A stretch of DNA of 64,000 nt from Candidatus Dadabacteria bacterium (GCA_951812945.1 CATOTB010000001.1:800198-864197), one strand, 5' to 3'; positions 28,946 through 38,563 are shown, counted from the first letter of the stretch. Notes: a model not told the origin generated them from the sequence alone. Made by a program: numbers and translations.

Positions 28946-29815
28946 TTAAAAAGTTTTTTCTGCGACGGTGTCCTTACTTATATACCCGAACCAGGTGAGA
29001 AGGCAGAGGGAAAGTATAAGAAGACCGATCGCGAGATGAACGGCGGTGACGTAAAAGACAAGCTTTGAGGTTACGACCACAATTCCAAGTCCGATCTGGA
29101 GGAAGAGCAGGGCGACTGCCCGAGACATGTTTTTTCGGGCTTCCTTGAGTCTTTCGGATTTTCTGGAGAGAATCAGCACGAAGATAAATACCGCCGTGAG
29201 CAGGTAAGCGACCATTCTGTGCGTAAAGTGCGCCAGCACTTTGCCCGAGAGTTCGGGCGGGATCCAGTAGCCGAGGCATGTGGGAAAATCAGGGCACGCA
29301 AGCCCCGCTTCCAGATGCCTTACGTAAGCTCCCAGGGAAGCTTGGATGAATACAAGCAGAAAAAGCGCGAAAAAAAGTCCGGCCGGGCCCGAGAAACGGA
29401 AATCGGGCTTTCTAATGACGCCGTCGAAATACACCATATAAAGGGTAATTGAAAAGATTATGATAGCGTTTGTGAAATGAATCGTCGTGAGATTCACGGG
29501 AAGCTTTGCGAGAACCACTATTCCTCCAAGCACAATCTGAAACAGAAGAAGCAGAACCACAAGCAGCGGAAGTATCCTGTAATTTCCTCTGTACGCCCGG
29601 AATCTCCTGTAACAGAGGATGAAAAGCACTACGGACGTTATGCCGCCTATTACGCGGTGGGAGAATTCGACGTATATGTCCCACCTGAAAGGCGGGATTA
29701 CCTCCCCGTGGCAAAGCGGCCAGTCGGGGCAGGCAAGTCCGGCCTTGAGTCCCGATACAGCGTTTCCCCATATAAGAAGTATGAACAGAAGCCCTAGAGC
29801 GGTTTTTGCAAGCAT
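28946..29815 (-). CDS. ctaA: Heme A synthase
   Basis: A 289-residue membrane protein with eight hydrophobic segments in two four-helix halves. Each half has the Cys-pair loop of the COX15/CtaA family (AGLACPDWPLCHG and AGLACPDFPTCLG) and conserved heme-ligand His residues (FSHRVIGG, FTHRMVAY). It oxidises heme O to heme A. It sits between subunit IV and ctaB, confirming that the oxidase carries heme A. Confidence 0.95.
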   Translation of the reverse strand: MLAKTALGLLFILLIWGNAVSGLKAGLACPDWPLCHGEVIPPFRWDIYVEFSHRVIGGITSVVLFILCYRRFRAYRGNYRILPLLVVLLLLFQIVLGGIVVLAKLPVNLTTIHFTNAIIIFSITLYMVYFDGVIRKPDFRFSGPAGLFFALFLLVFIQASLGAYVRHLEAGLACPDFPTCLGYWIPPELSGKVLAHFTHRMVAYLLTAVFIFVLILSRKSERLKEARKNMSRAVALLFLQIGLGIVVVTSKLVFYVTAVHLAIGLLILSLCLLTWFGYISKDTVAEKTF

Positions 29816-29831
29816 GCCTGTTTTTGTATGG

Positions 29832-30140
29832 CTACTTTATTACCGGCACCCTTGTGAAGGTTTCCATTAAGGTGAAACCGATCAGAAGAAAAAGCAGGAA
29901 AAGAGGATATAGAGCGTATATCCACGTGAGTTTGTCCTCAAACTTAAGATGCATGAAATAAAGGGCGACGATCGACGCTTTTATCGACGCTATTACCATT
30001 GCGACGACGATGTTGAAGTCACCGAAATCGAACTTCGCTACGTAAACCGTAACTGCCGTTAGGACGAACAGCGTAAGACATACAGCAACGTATACCCGAA
30101 GACCGGTGTGATGTTCCTCAGTGTGATCGTGTGTGCTCAT
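29832..30140 (-). CDS. caa3-type oxidase subunit IV
   Basis: A 102-residue protein with three membrane helices, starting with a His/Glu-rich cytosolic stretch (MSTHDHTEEHH) and containing VASIKASIVALYFMHLKFED-like sequence (IASIKASIVALYFMHLK), the usual fingerprint of small prokaryotic cytochrome-oxidase subunit IV. It stabilises the oxidase and contains no cofactor. It starts 13 bp after ctaE. Confidence 0.88.
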   Translation of the reverse strand: MSTHDHTEEHHTGLRVYVAVCLTLFVLTAVTVYVAKFDFGDFNIVVAMVIASIKASIVALYFMHLKFEDKLTWIYALYPLFLLFLLIGFTLMETFTRVPVIK

Positions 30141-30153
30141 TTTCTCTCTCCGT

Positions 30154-30771
30154 TTATCCGATTAGATACAATAGCGGGAACAGATATATCCAGATCAGGT
30201 CAACCAGATGCCAGTAAAGCCCTCCGACCTCAACCGGGGTGTATCTGTTTCCTTCTTTGAACTTTCCCTGCTTGGCCATTATTATCAGAGCGAAAATTAT
30301 GCCCATTCCGACAAATACGTGGAGCATGTGAAGTCCGGTCATCATGAAGTAAAGGGCGAAGAATATGTTCGTCTCGGGGTATATATGATGATGGAACTTG
30401 GCGCTGTACTCAAAGTATTTGTTTACCCCGAAAGCCGCTCCGCATATGAAAGTTACAGAAAGCAGTATCATCAGCCATTTCCTGTTTCTTTTCTGCGCGG
30501 CCGACACCGCCAGAGCCATCGTGAAACTGCTGAATATTAGCACTATGGTGTTTATGCCGCCCAAAGTCACGTCCAGTTTCTTGTGCGAGTCGTAAAAAAG
30601 ATCCGGGAACTTGGCCCTGAAAAGCGCGTACGCCGCGAAAAGTCCCCCGAAAAGAAGAATTTCCGTTCCGAGGAAAAGCCACATCCCGAGTTTCGCCGCG
30701 TTGTGCGTTACGGCTTCTCCGAGCCCGTGTCCGTGCGCGTGGCTTTCGGCATGTTCTGCTGTGCTGCTCAT
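30154..30771 (-). CDS. ctaE: Cytochrome c oxidase subunit III
   Basis: A 205-residue protein with five hydrophobic segments, starting with a His-rich N-terminus (EHAESHAHGHGLGEAV). Blocks KLGMWLFLGTEILLFGGLFA, TGLHMLHVFVG and GGLYWHLVDLIWIYLFPLLY are typical of the shorter, five-helix COX3 seen in caa3 oxidases. It starts 21 bp after ctaD. Confidence 0.94.
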   Translation of the reverse strand: MSSTAEHAESHAHGHGLGEAVTHNAAKLGMWLFLGTEILLFGGLFAAYALFRAKFPDLFYDSHKKLDVTLGGINTIVLIFSSFTMALAVSAAQKRNRKWLMILLSVTFICGAAFGVNKYFEYSAKFHHHIYPETNIFFALYFMMTGLHMLHVFVGMGIIFALIIMAKQGKFKEGNRYTPVEVGGLYWHLVDLIWIYLFPLLYLIG

Positions 30772-30792
30772 TTTTTTACGTTAGCCTCCGAT

Positions 30793-32397
30793 CTATTTTT
30801 TCCCGTAAGCGTAGGTCCAGTCAGTTACAGTCGGTATCTCCTCAAAGTTCTCATGTGGCGGCGGGGAAGGAACCTGCCATTCAAGAGAGAGAGAGCCGTA
30901 GGGATTTGACGATTCGGGCCGTCCTTTTTTCCACAGCGGTATAAGCAAGTTAATCGTCATTATCAAAATCCCGAGCCCGAGTATCCATGATCCGTAGGTT
31001 GAAAGCGAATGATAGGATATGTACTCTTCGGGATAGGTCGCGTACCTTCTCGGCATCCCTTGGAAGCCCATGAAGAACTGAGGGAAAAACGTTACGTTGA
31101 ATCCTACGAAAATCAGAAACCATGCGGCTTTCGCGATCAGTTCGTTGAACACCTTTCCGAACCATTTCTGGTACCAGAAGTGGAGGGCGCCGAAAAATCC
31201 CATCACGGTTCCCCCTATCATGACGTAGTGCATGTGAGCTACTATGAAGTACGTGTCGTGCAGGTGCACGTCAACGGCCAGGGCTCCCAGATAAACTCCG
31301 GTCAGTCCCCCAACTGTGAAAAGCACTATGAATGACAGCGCGTATAACATGGATGAATGAAAGTCTATGGATCCCTTGTACAGAGTTGCGGTCCAGTTAA
31401 ACACCTTTATGGCCGTGGGGATGGCTACCAGCATAGTCAAGAATGAGAATATCGCCGCCGCCGTTTCCGATATGCCGCTTACGAACATGTGATGCAGCCA
31501 GACGAAAAAGCTTATTATTGCAATCGCGAAACTTGAATATGCGATCGCCTTGTATCCGAAAATGGGTTTTCTTGCGAAGACGGGAATTATCTCCGAGATG
31601 ATTCCGAAGGCCGGAATAACCATTATGTACACGGCGGGATGGGAGTAGAACCAGAAGAAATTCTGGAAAAGTATGGGATCCCCTCCCTTGGCCGGATCAA
31701 AAAAGCCTATGTCAAATGCCCTCTCCGCTATCAGCAGAAGAAGCGTGATTCCCACAACGGGCGTTGCGAGCAACTGCAATATGGCGGTTGCGTAGGATGC
31801 CCATATGAAAAGCGGCAGCCTTGCCCAAGTCATTCCCGGTGCCCGAAGCTTATGTATGGTCACTATGAAATTCATTCCGGTGAGAATCGATGAGAACCCG
31901 AGGACGAAGACTCCCAAGGTTATCATTATTACCTTGGTGCCCGTCTGAATGCTGTAGGGAGTGTAGAACGTCCAACCCGTGTCAGCTGGCTGCGCAAGTG
32001 CGGAAAGCAGTATTGCCGTCCCGACAAGATATATCCAGAAACTCAGCAGGTTGATTCTGGGAAACGCCACGTCCCTGGCCCCGATCATAAGCGGTATCAG
32101 GAAATTGCCGAAACTCGCCGCGATTCCCGGGACGATGAAGAAGAAAACCATCAGGGAACCGTGAAGCGTGAACGCTATGTTGTACTCCGTTGCGGTTCTG
32201 AAGAAGTCAAGCTCGGGAGTCATAAGCTCATACCTCATTCCAAGAGCTGTTATGCCGGCGATCATGAAGAAAAACGAGATCGTGACTAGGTAAAGGATCC
32301 CGATGCGTTTGTGATCCGTTGTCAAAATCCACGACTTTAAACCTTTCTGGGCTAAATACGGTATATACTGGGTTTGCGTCATGACTCCGTTTGCCAT
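30793..32397 (-). CDS. ctaD: Cytochrome c oxidase subunit I, A2 type
   Basis: A 534-residue heme-copper oxidase catalytic subunit with 12 helices. The heme and CuB ligands are seen in TLHGSLMVFFF, SHPAVYIMVIPAFG, VWLHHMF and HLHDTYFIVAHMHYV. The usual HPEVY is replaced by YSHPAVY: the D-channel Glu is missing and Tyr-Ser precede the His, the mark of A2-type oxidases such as caa3 from Rhodothermus and Thermus. The K-channel Lys is kept (PTAIKVFNW). It oxidises cytochrome c, reduces O2 and pumps protons at the inner membrane. Confidence 0.96.
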   Translation of the reverse strand: MANGVMTQTQYIPYLAQKGLKSWILTTDHKRIGILYLVTISFFFMIAGITALGMRYELMTPELDFFRTATEYNIAFTLHGSLMVFFFIVPGIAASFGNFLIPLMIGARDVAFPRINLLSFWIYLVGTAILLSALAQPADTGWTFYTPYSIQTGTKVIMITLGVFVLGFSSILTGMNFIVTIHKLRAPGMTWARLPLFIWASYATAILQLLATPVVGITLLLLIAERAFDIGFFDPAKGGDPILFQNFFWFYSHPAVYIMVIPAFGIISEIIPVFARKPIFGYKAIAYSSFAIAIISFFVWLHHMFVSGISETAAAIFSFLTMLVAIPTAIKVFNWTATLYKGSIDFHSSMLYALSFIVLFTVGGLTGVYLGALAVDVHLHDTYFIVAHMHYVMIGGTVMGFFGALHFWYQKWFGKVFNELIAKAAWFLIFVGFNVTFFPQFFMGFQGMPRRYATYPEEYISYHSLSTYGSWILGLGILIMTINLLIPLWKKGRPESSNPYGSLSLEWQVPSPPPHENFEEIPTVTDWTYAYGKK

Positions 32398-32416
32398 CTT
32401 TTTCTCCTTGATATTG

Positions 32417-33364
32417 CTACTTCAACGTCTTTATATACTCGACAAGAGCAGTTACTTCTTCCTCAGACAGTATACCTTTGAAAGAAGGCATAGTTGGCGG
32501 GTAGCCCTCTACCATTTTTGCCTGGGGTTCGTAAATTGATTCCCTGATATAGTTCTCGTCCACAAGGACCGAGGAACCGTCTGCAAGTTTTTCTGTTTTC
32601 CCGTAAAGATTTTTGAAGGTCGGTCCTATGACCTCCTTGCCGTCTATGCTGTGGCATGCGAGGCAGCCCCTCTGGGAATGCAGTTCTTTTCCTCTCTCCG
32701 CCGGGGATACGCTGATCGCCGCCACGGAGGCTCCGTCTTCAAGCTCATCTCCTTTTTCCCATCTTGCGAATGCTTCCGGACTAAGGACGTTTACCTTGGC
32801 AAGCATTTGCGAGTGCCCGGAACCGCAGTATTCCGCGCACAGAAGATCAAAGGTTCCAACCTTGGTAGGGGTGAACCAGAGCTGCTGGTAGCTGCCTGGA
32901 AGAATATCTTGTTTTACACGGAACTGGGGAACGAAAAAGCTGTGAATGACGTCGTCTGATCTCATTATGAGCCTTACGGGCTTGTTCTGCTGCACGAAAA
33001 GTTCATTCAGCGATTTTTTTCCGGTGAAATACTCAAATTCCCAGAGCCACTGTTTCGCTATGACGTTGACTTCGATCGCTTCTGCGGGCGGGTTGCGAAG
33101 TTCCTTGAAAGCTATCCATCCCCATGCGAAGATGACCATAAGCAGTATGGTCGGGATTATTGTCCAGATGGTCTCAATGACTGAATTATGAGTTATGTAG
33201 GCGGTTTCCTGATCCTCGCTTTTTCTCCTGTACTTGATTGAAAAACCTACGAGTACCGCCGAGATCAGGACGAAGAAGAATACTGATACGATAGTTACAA
33301 ACAGGGTTATGTTATCAACGCTTGCGGCGAGATTAGAAGCCGATTCCGGTATCCAGGTGGACAT
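32417..33364 (-). CDS. ctaC: Cytochrome c oxidase subunit II with fused cytochrome c domain
   Basis: A 315-residue subunit: two N-terminal membrane helices, the CuA domain (binding residues in CAEYCGSGHSQM, about residues 192-203), then a fused class I cytochrome c with heme motif CLACH (about residue 250) and axial Met in PTMPSFKGIL. The fusion defines caa3-type oxidases. There is no obvious lipobox at the start. Located 19 bp upstream of ctaD. Confidence 0.96.
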   Translation of the reverse strand: MSTWIPESASNLAASVDNITLFVTIVSVFFFVLISAVLVGFSIKYRRKSEDQETAYITHNSVIETIWTIIPTILLMVIFAWGWIAFKELRNPPAEAIEVNVIAKQWLWEFEYFTGKKSLNELFVQQNKPVRLIMRSDDVIHSFFVPQFRVKQDILPGSYQQLWFTPTKVGTFDLLCAEYCGSGHSQMLAKVNVLSPEAFARWEKGDELEDGASVAAISVSPAERGKELHSQRGCLACHSIDGKEVIGPTFKNLYGKTEKLADGSSVLVDENYIRESIYEPQAKMVEGYPPTMPSFKGILSEEEVTALVEYIKTLK

Positions 33365-33389
33365 TTATGATTTACAACCTCCGCAATAA

Positions 33390-34208
33390 TTAATGGGTTT
33401 TCTTTTCTCTTCTCCACATCAGGCAGAGAAACGTTACGAGAACCGCGAGAGTTACCATTCCTCCCGCTTTGACTACGTTAAGGGCCGCGAGTGCGTACCT
33501 TTTTCCGACCGGGTCAAACTGATAACAGAACATAAGTACTTTATTAATTAGTTTCGAGGAACCTATCTTCCCTTCCGAAGCTTCTATTAGTGATAACTTG
33601 AAGTTACGGGGATCATGCTGAACTCCGTAGAGGTATCGCGAGATTACCCCATCCGGCGTGAGTATGATTATTCCCGAGGGATGAGCGAACTCCTCGCCGT
33701 CTTTTTTAAAGCGGAATCCTACCGAATCAGTGAGCCTCAGTATGTTCTCCTCCGTTGCCGTGAGAAAGTGCCAGTCTGCGGCTTCCACCGCTCCGCCTGC
33801 AAGCGCTTTTCTGTATCTTGCGGCTTTCTCGCCGATTACATCGGGGGATTCTTCAGGGTCAAAACTCACGGTCACTACAGTGTAGTCCTCGCCCGGCCTG
33901 AAGGTATCCATCTGGTTTATCACTTCCACAACTCCGTCCGTCGCAAGAAGGCAGAGCCTTGGGCATGTGAAGTAGGCAAGACTGAGGAGCACCGGTTTTT
34001 TCTGCCCGAAAAAAGAAGACATGGTCACCGTCTCTCCGTTTTCTCCGCGAAATTCGGTGTCGAGATCGATGGCGGAAGAGAGTTTCTCGTCAAAGCCGAT
34101 TTCTTCTACGTCGGCTACGTTAGAAAGTGCTTGAGCGTCCGATGTGAATAGAGCAGGGAGCGTGCTTGAGATATACATAACACTGAGAAGAATGAAGAAC
34201 CTCCGCAT
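33390..34208 (-). CDS. SCO1/SenC copper chaperone
   Basis: A 272-residue protein with an N-terminal signal sequence (residues about 1-27) and one C-terminal membrane helix (AGGMVTLAVLVTFLCLMW) that would keep it in the inner membrane. The thioredoxin-like domain has the copper site CPRLC (about residue 83) and the distant His in EFAHPSGIIILTPDG. SCO proteins deliver copper to the CuA site of subunit II, and this gene leads the oxidase operon 25 bp before ctaC. Confidence 0.92.
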   Translation of the reverse strand: MRRFFILLSVMYISSTLPALFTSDAQALSNVADVEEIGFDEKLSSAIDLDTEFRGENGETVTMSSFFGQKKPVLLSLAYFTCPRLCLLATDGVVEVINQMDTFRPGEDYTVVTVSFDPEESPDVIGEKAARYRKALAGGAVEAADWHFLTATEENILRLTDSVGFRFKKDGEEFAHPSGIIILTPDGVISRYLYGVQHDPRNFKLSLIEASEGKIGSSKLINKVLMFCYQFDPVGKRYALAALNVVKAGGMVTLAVLVTFLCLMWRREKKTH

Positions 34209-34378
34209 GAAAGGAGTCGTTTTCTGGCTGTTTTTCTAAATGAAAATAATTACTTGAAGGTCTCAGGGGAGGGGAGTTTTTCCCTTCCCACGCTTCAAAT
34301 AGGCGTAGAGTCTATCTGATGTTAATTCTCTGTCAAGAATTCGTTTCCTTTACGATTATTCGGATTCTCAGGCTCCAT

Positions 34379-35461
34379 TTACTTTCCTCTCAGGCAAAGA
34401 ACGATGCCCACTCCGATAAAGGCCGTAAGGGTTGAGGAACCGCCGTAGCTGATGAAGAAAAGAGGAGTGCCGATAATCGGCATAAGTCCCGTAACCATGG
34501 CAATATTTATCACGGCGTGCCAGAAGAACATCGCCGCGATTCCAAAACACGCGATCATCCCAAAGCGATCATCTAGGGATGTTGCGGTGTTGAGAATAAA
34601 GAGAATTATCGAGAAATACAGAAGAAGGATGAACACCGAACCCCGAAATCCCCACTCCTCGCCAATGACCGAGAATGCGAAATCCGTATGATGCGCGGGA
34701 AGAAAATTCAAGTTGGACTGCGAACCTAGGGAAAAACCTTTTCCATAACCCATTCCGGACCCTATTGCGATCTGGGACTGAATTGAGTTGTAGCTTATCC
34801 CGAAGGGGTCGGAGGAAGTGTCCATGAAGGAATATATCCGTTCCTTCTGGTAGTCCTTGATCAGAAGATGCCAGACCGGTATAACGGATATCAATACTAT
34901 GATTATTATTCTCAGCAGGGCTTTCCTGCTGATTCCCAGAAGCAGAATAATGCTTGAACCTATAAGAAGTATGGTAATAGCGGTTCCCATGTCGGGCTGG
35001 GCAATGACTGCTGCGGCAGGGAGAAGCAGAAGAGCTATAGGTCTGAGAAGTTCCGCCGGACTATAGTTTTCTTTTGCTGCCATATCACTTCCGTAGTAGT
35101 TGGCAAGCACCATTATTATTCCGATTTTAATAAATTCGGAAGGCTGGAGGGAGACCGGGCCTATTTGGAACCAGCTTCTGGACCCCGATACCGTTTTTCC
35201 GAACACGAAAATCAACGCCAGCAGCACAAGGAGCCCCAGATAGAAGGCAAAAGAGTACCTTTTCAGTGTCAGAGGTCTTAAGTAGTTTATGACCACCATC
35301 GTCAACAGTCCTGCGAGGACCCATATGATCTGTTTCTTAAATGCACCTAGGCCGGTTAATTGAGAGATGCTGTAGAGATTAACGAGCCCCGCCGTGCACA
35401 GCAGAACGATCAGCAGCAAGACCCAGGAGGATTTACTCAGATTTGGCAATTCGAGATTCAC
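34379..35461 (-). CDS. rodA: Rod-shape peptidoglycan polymerase RodA
   Basis: A 360-residue SEDS glycosyltransferase with about ten membrane segments that polymerises cell-wall glycan during elongation. Family marks: WFQIGPVSLQPSEFIKIGII, RLIGPR-type loop before PIALLLLPAAAVIAQPDMG, and HHTDFAFSVIGEEWGFRGS; the end has GTPLFFISYGGSST. The GTG at 35461 is chosen because AAGGAG lies 5 bp upstream; the TTG at 35494 is the longer alternative. It overlaps the end of mrdA by 29 bp, indicating coupling. Confidence 0.94.
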   Translation of the reverse strand: MNLELPNLSKSSWVLLLIVLLCTAGLVNLYSISQLTGLGAFKKQIIWVLAGLLTMVVINYLRPLTLKRYSFAFYLGLLVLLALIFVFGKTVSGSRSWFQIGPVSLQPSEFIKIGIIMVLANYYGSDMAAKENYSPAELLRPIALLLLPAAAVIAQPDMGTAITILLIGSSIILLLGISRKALLRIIIIVLISVIPVWHLLIKDYQKERIYSFMDTSSDPFGISYNSIQSQIAIGSGMGYGKGFSLGSQSNLNFLPAHHTDFAFSVIGEEWGFRGSVFILLLYFSIILFILNTATSLDDRFGMIACFGIAAMFFWHAVINIAMVTGLMPIIGTPLFFISYGGSSTLTAFIGVGIVLCLRGK

Positions 35462-37238
35462 CTCGCTCCTTTTTAAGTCTGAAGTGGGTTTCAATGATTT
35501 TTTTTGCTATAGGGGCTGCCGCCACGCTTCCACTGCCCCCGTTCTCGACAAGAACGGTTACGGCTATCTCCGCCGAATCCGACGGCGCGTAGGAGGTGAA
35601 CCAGGCATGGTCCTGAAACCGTTTTTGAGTTGATTCAACTTGTGCCGAGACGACCTGCGCTGTTCCCGTTTTGCCCGAGACGGATGTGATTTTTGATCTT
35701 GCGTAAATCCCGGTACCTCGGTGTGCGTTTACGGCATCGAAAAGAGCTTTTTTCAGAAAAGATACTGACTTTGCGTCAAGTTTCTGAGCTGCCCCGGTTA
35801 TCCGAGGCGCCGTTTTTTCCTCTGTTTTTCTTATCTTCGGCTTGACTATACTGCCTCCGTTTGCTATTGCCGCTGTCATCACATTTACCTGAAGAGGCGT
35901 TGTGGTAACGTATCCCTGACCTATTGCCAACATTGCGGTTTCACCCGCGTACCAAGGTTCTTTCAGATGCTTTCTTTTCCATGCCTTAGACGGACTCAGC
36001 CCCGGTTTCTCGGGCAGTGCTATGCCGGTTCTCTCCCCCAGTCCGAATTTTTTCAGATACGGGTAGAGCCCGTCGACTCCAAGTTTCAGGGAAAGTTTGT
36101 AAAAATATACGTCACACGATTCAACAATTGCTTGGTGGAGGTTCATATGGCCATGACCTTCCTCCCGCCAGCAGTTAAGACGTTTTCCGTTTATCAAGTA
36201 ATAACCCGGGCAGTATACAGACGACTCTGGATTCGCTGTCTTTTCTTGCAGCAATGCGAAGGCCGTGATTATTTTGAGTACCGACCCGGGCGGATAGGTT
36301 CCCTCGGTTGAGCGGTTAAGAAGTGAAAAATGCTCTTTTTTCTTTCTTCTTTTCCGTTTCTCCGTTGAAAGCCCCTTTGAGATATGCTCGGGACGATAAG
36401 ACGGACGACTTACCATCACCAGGATTTCTCCGTTTCTTACGTCCATTACGACTATGGCCCCGTTCTCATTGCCCAAAGCGTCGTTGGCGGTCTTCTGCAG
36501 TTCCGCATCAATGGTGAGATGGATGTCTTTTCCTTGGACCATTTCTCTGTTTTTGCGGGTCGGCAACAACGTGGCCAGAGAATCAGAGATCACTTTCCCG
36601 TGCGCGTTTACCATGATGTACTGAAGACCGTTTATTCCTCTGAGTTCGTTGTCAAAAATTTTCTCCACGCCCGTTTTCCCGACTTGGGTTCCCGCCTTGA
36701 TCCGACGATGGGTTTTTACTTCTTCCGGGTCGGCGGTTCCCGTGTATCCCAAGAACACGGCGGCAGCTTCTCCATGCGGATAGAACCTCTTGTGCCCCAA
36801 TTCCAGGAATACGCTCTCCAGCGTCTCTTTGTTCTTCTCGAGCAGAAGAAGCTGTTCCCTGCTTATGTCCTTGGCGATTGTAACTGGATAGAAGTTCTTG
36901 AGGCTCGCTATTTTCCGAAGTTTTTTTAGAAGCTGTTTCTCTGGAACGTTTACTATCTCCGCAAGTTTTTTCGCGAGCCCCTCGGCATCGGTTATTTCTT
37001 TCGGAAACACCCTTATGTTAAAAGACGGTTTGTTATAGAGGATCTTTTCGCCGTTTCTGTCAAAAACGCGTCCCCTGGGCGCGGGAAGATCGAGCACCCT
37101 AAGGACGTTTCTTTCCGAAAAACCTCTGTATTCTTCACCCTTGTATATCTGGAGGTAAAACAACCTTGCCGAGAAGATAGCAAAAAACAGCACGGTCAAG
37201 GAAAGGGCTATTGTGAGTCTACGTTTTAGTAATTCCAT
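35433..37238 (-). CDS. mrdA: Penicillin-binding protein 2
   Basis: A 601-residue transpeptidase anchored by an N-terminal helix (residues about 9-29). It has the PBP dimer domain (DLPAPRGRVFDRNGEKILYN) and the transpeptidase motifs SVLK in GTYPPGSVLKIITAFA, SCD in IVESCDVYFYKL, and KTG in VSGKTGTAQV. With RodA it builds the lateral wall. Its start overlaps the mreD stop by 20 bp and its end overlaps rodA. Confidence 0.96.
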   Translation of the reverse strand: MELLKRRLTIALSLTVLFFAIFSARLFYLQIYKGEEYRGFSERNVLRVLDLPAPRGRVFDRNGEKILYNKPSFNIRVFPKEITDAEGLAKKLAEIVNVPEKQLLKKLRKIASLKNFYPVTIAKDISREQLLLLEKNKETLESVFLELGHKRFYPHGEAAAVFLGYTGTADPEEVKTHRRIKAGTQVGKTGVEKIFDNELRGINGLQYIMVNAHGKVISDSLATLLPTRKNREMVQGKDIHLTIDAELQKTANDALGNENGAIVVMDVRNGEILVMVSRPSYRPEHISKGLSTEKRKRRKKKEHFSLLNRSTEGTYPPGSVLKIITAFALLQEKTANPESSVYCPGYYLINGKRLNCWREEGHGHMNLHQAIVESCDVYFYKLSLKLGVDGLYPYLKKFGLGERTGIALPEKPGLSPSKAWKRKHLKEPWYAGETAMLAIGQGYVTTTPLQVNVMTAAIANGGSIVKPKIRKTEEKTAPRITGAAQKLDAKSVSFLKKALFDAVNAHRGTGIYARSKITSVSGKTGTAQVVSAQVESTQKRFQDHAWFTSYAPSDSAEIAVTVLVENGGSGSVAAAPIAKKIIETHFRLKKERGESRIAKSE

Positions 37239-37725
37239 CCAGTTTTCCCAGAAGCATTATAATTGGAACACCGACTACTGTGTTAATGATAGCCTGATAG
37301 AGTGCTAGCTCAACACTTAGAAATGCAATTTGCCCGCTGTCTTGCCTGAACAGAAGCAGTATCAGTATCAGCAAGTGCATAAGCAGGGTTCCTATAAAAA
37401 GCGCCAGAGAAAGGAAAAAAGGGTGGTTTCGGTCGTAATTAAGATTGTGGATGCCCGCTCGCAGCGCCAGAAACACGGCGAATCTTGTGACTGTGTGAAA
37501 ACCCCAAGTTCCGGCCGAAAAAACATCCATTAAAAACCCGTTTAGAACGGCGAGTGTGAAAAGATAAGGTATTTTGGTTCTGACTGCCAGGCAGATTATT
37601 ATGATCAGATTCAGATCAGGGGTGAATTTGCCCAGAGAAGACGTTGAGATGACCGATGTCTGGATAATTATGAAGAGAAAAGAGCAAAACAGGTAGAAAA
37701 AAAAAGAGAAGTTTATTCTGATCAT
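37219..37725 (-). CDS. mreD: Rod-shape protein MreD
   Basis: A 168-residue membrane protein with about five helices. The start at 37725 (MIRINFSFFFYLFCSFLFII) gives the normal family length; a longer version from 37782 would overlap mreC by 28 bp and add a polar, unlikely N-terminus. Blocks KFTPDLNLIIIICLAVR and FLMDVFSAGTWGFHTVTRF are typical of MreD. Part of the elongation complex with MreC and MreB. Confidence 0.9.
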   Translation of the reverse strand: MIRINFSFFFYLFCSFLFIIIQTSVISTSSLGKFTPDLNLIIIICLAVRTKIPYLFTLAVLNGFLMDVFSAGTWGFHTVTRFAVFLALRAGIHNLNYDRNHPFFLSLALFIGTLLMHLLILILLLFRQDSGQIAFLSVELALYQAIINTVVGVPIIMLLGKLDGITKT

Positions 37726-37753
37726 ATTCCAACTGGACCCAGCTGGTGGAGTG

Positions 37754-38563
37754 TCAATTAAGATGTATGAGCACTTCTTCAACCCTGCTCACATCGATTT
37801 CTGGTTTTATGATGGCTCTTTGAAGTCCTCTGTGCGGCTCAACCTTTGTTACGGTTCCTATGACAATATTTTTCGGGAAAACATTGTCTTTTCCGGAGGA
37901 TATGACCTTGTCTCCGACTACAATATCGTCCTCTTGTTCAATGTACTTCATAACGTAATGGTTTCCCGCTCCAGTCACTATGCCCCGCGCTCGACTCCTT
38001 TGTACAATCGCATCAGCCACACTTGAGGGATTTGTCATGAGCATTACCATAGAGGTTTTTTCATTTACCAAGTGTATGGTTCCGATAGCCCTGACGTTGT
38101 TGAGTACCGGAAACCCCTTCTTTATTCCTGAAGACGATCCTTTGTCTATTATAAGGAAGCCGGGACCTACGACCGAAGGACTACTTCCTATTACCTTCGC
38201 TCCCATCATCTCTCCCTTAAAAGAGCTTCTCTTATAGTTAAGAAGGCTTCTTAACCTTTCATTCTCAAGTCTTATTTCCGTTAACATCAGGTTCTGTGCT
38301 TCCATCTCCTGTAGCTGTGCTTTGAGGCGGGAGTTTTCAACGCTTGTATCGACGAGGTCAATATAGTGGTCCCAGTAGTGTCTTACGCCATCTTTGACAT
38401 AATTCGCGAAAGCTCCGGAACCATGGTTAACGTTAAGCATTAACCTTGTGGTGTAATTGGTTTCTTTCTTTGCCAGATCAAAAGCGACGGGTAGCAGATG
38501 AATTGACGCAATTATAAGGATAAAGGAGAGAAATAGTTGATTTTTACTAAAAAACTTCCTCAT
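37754..38563 (-). CDS. mreC: Rod-shape protein MreC
   Basis: A 269-residue protein with one N-terminal membrane helix, a coiled-coil (residues about 65-110; SVENSRLKAQLQEMEAQNLM) and the beta-rich periplasmic domain (VIGSSPSVVGPGFLIIDKGS, GLVTGV-type repeats). It bridges MreB and the peptidoglycan enzymes. The ATG at 38563 has AAGGGA 5 bp upstream; an ATG at 38608 would add 15 polar residues. The gap to mreB is 266 bp. Confidence 0.93.
   Translation of the reverse strand: MRKFFSKNQLFLSFILIIASIHLLPVAFDLAKKETNYTTRLMLNVNHGSGAFANYVKDGVRHYWDHYIDLVDTSVENSRLKAQLQEMEAQNLMLTEIRLENERLRSLLNYKRSSFKGEMMGAKVIGSSPSVVGPGFLIIDKGSSSGIKKGFPVLNNVRAIGTIHLVNEKTSMVMLMTNPSSVADAIVQRSRARGIVTGAGNHYVMKYIEQEDDIVVGDKVISSGKDNVFPKNIVIGTVTKVEPHRGLQRAIIKPEIDVSRVEEVLIHLN

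Noticed and set aside
34255-34300. G/C-rich imperfect hairpin between SCO and rodA as terminator
   Set aside because: The stem is imperfect and no T-run follows on the minus strand.
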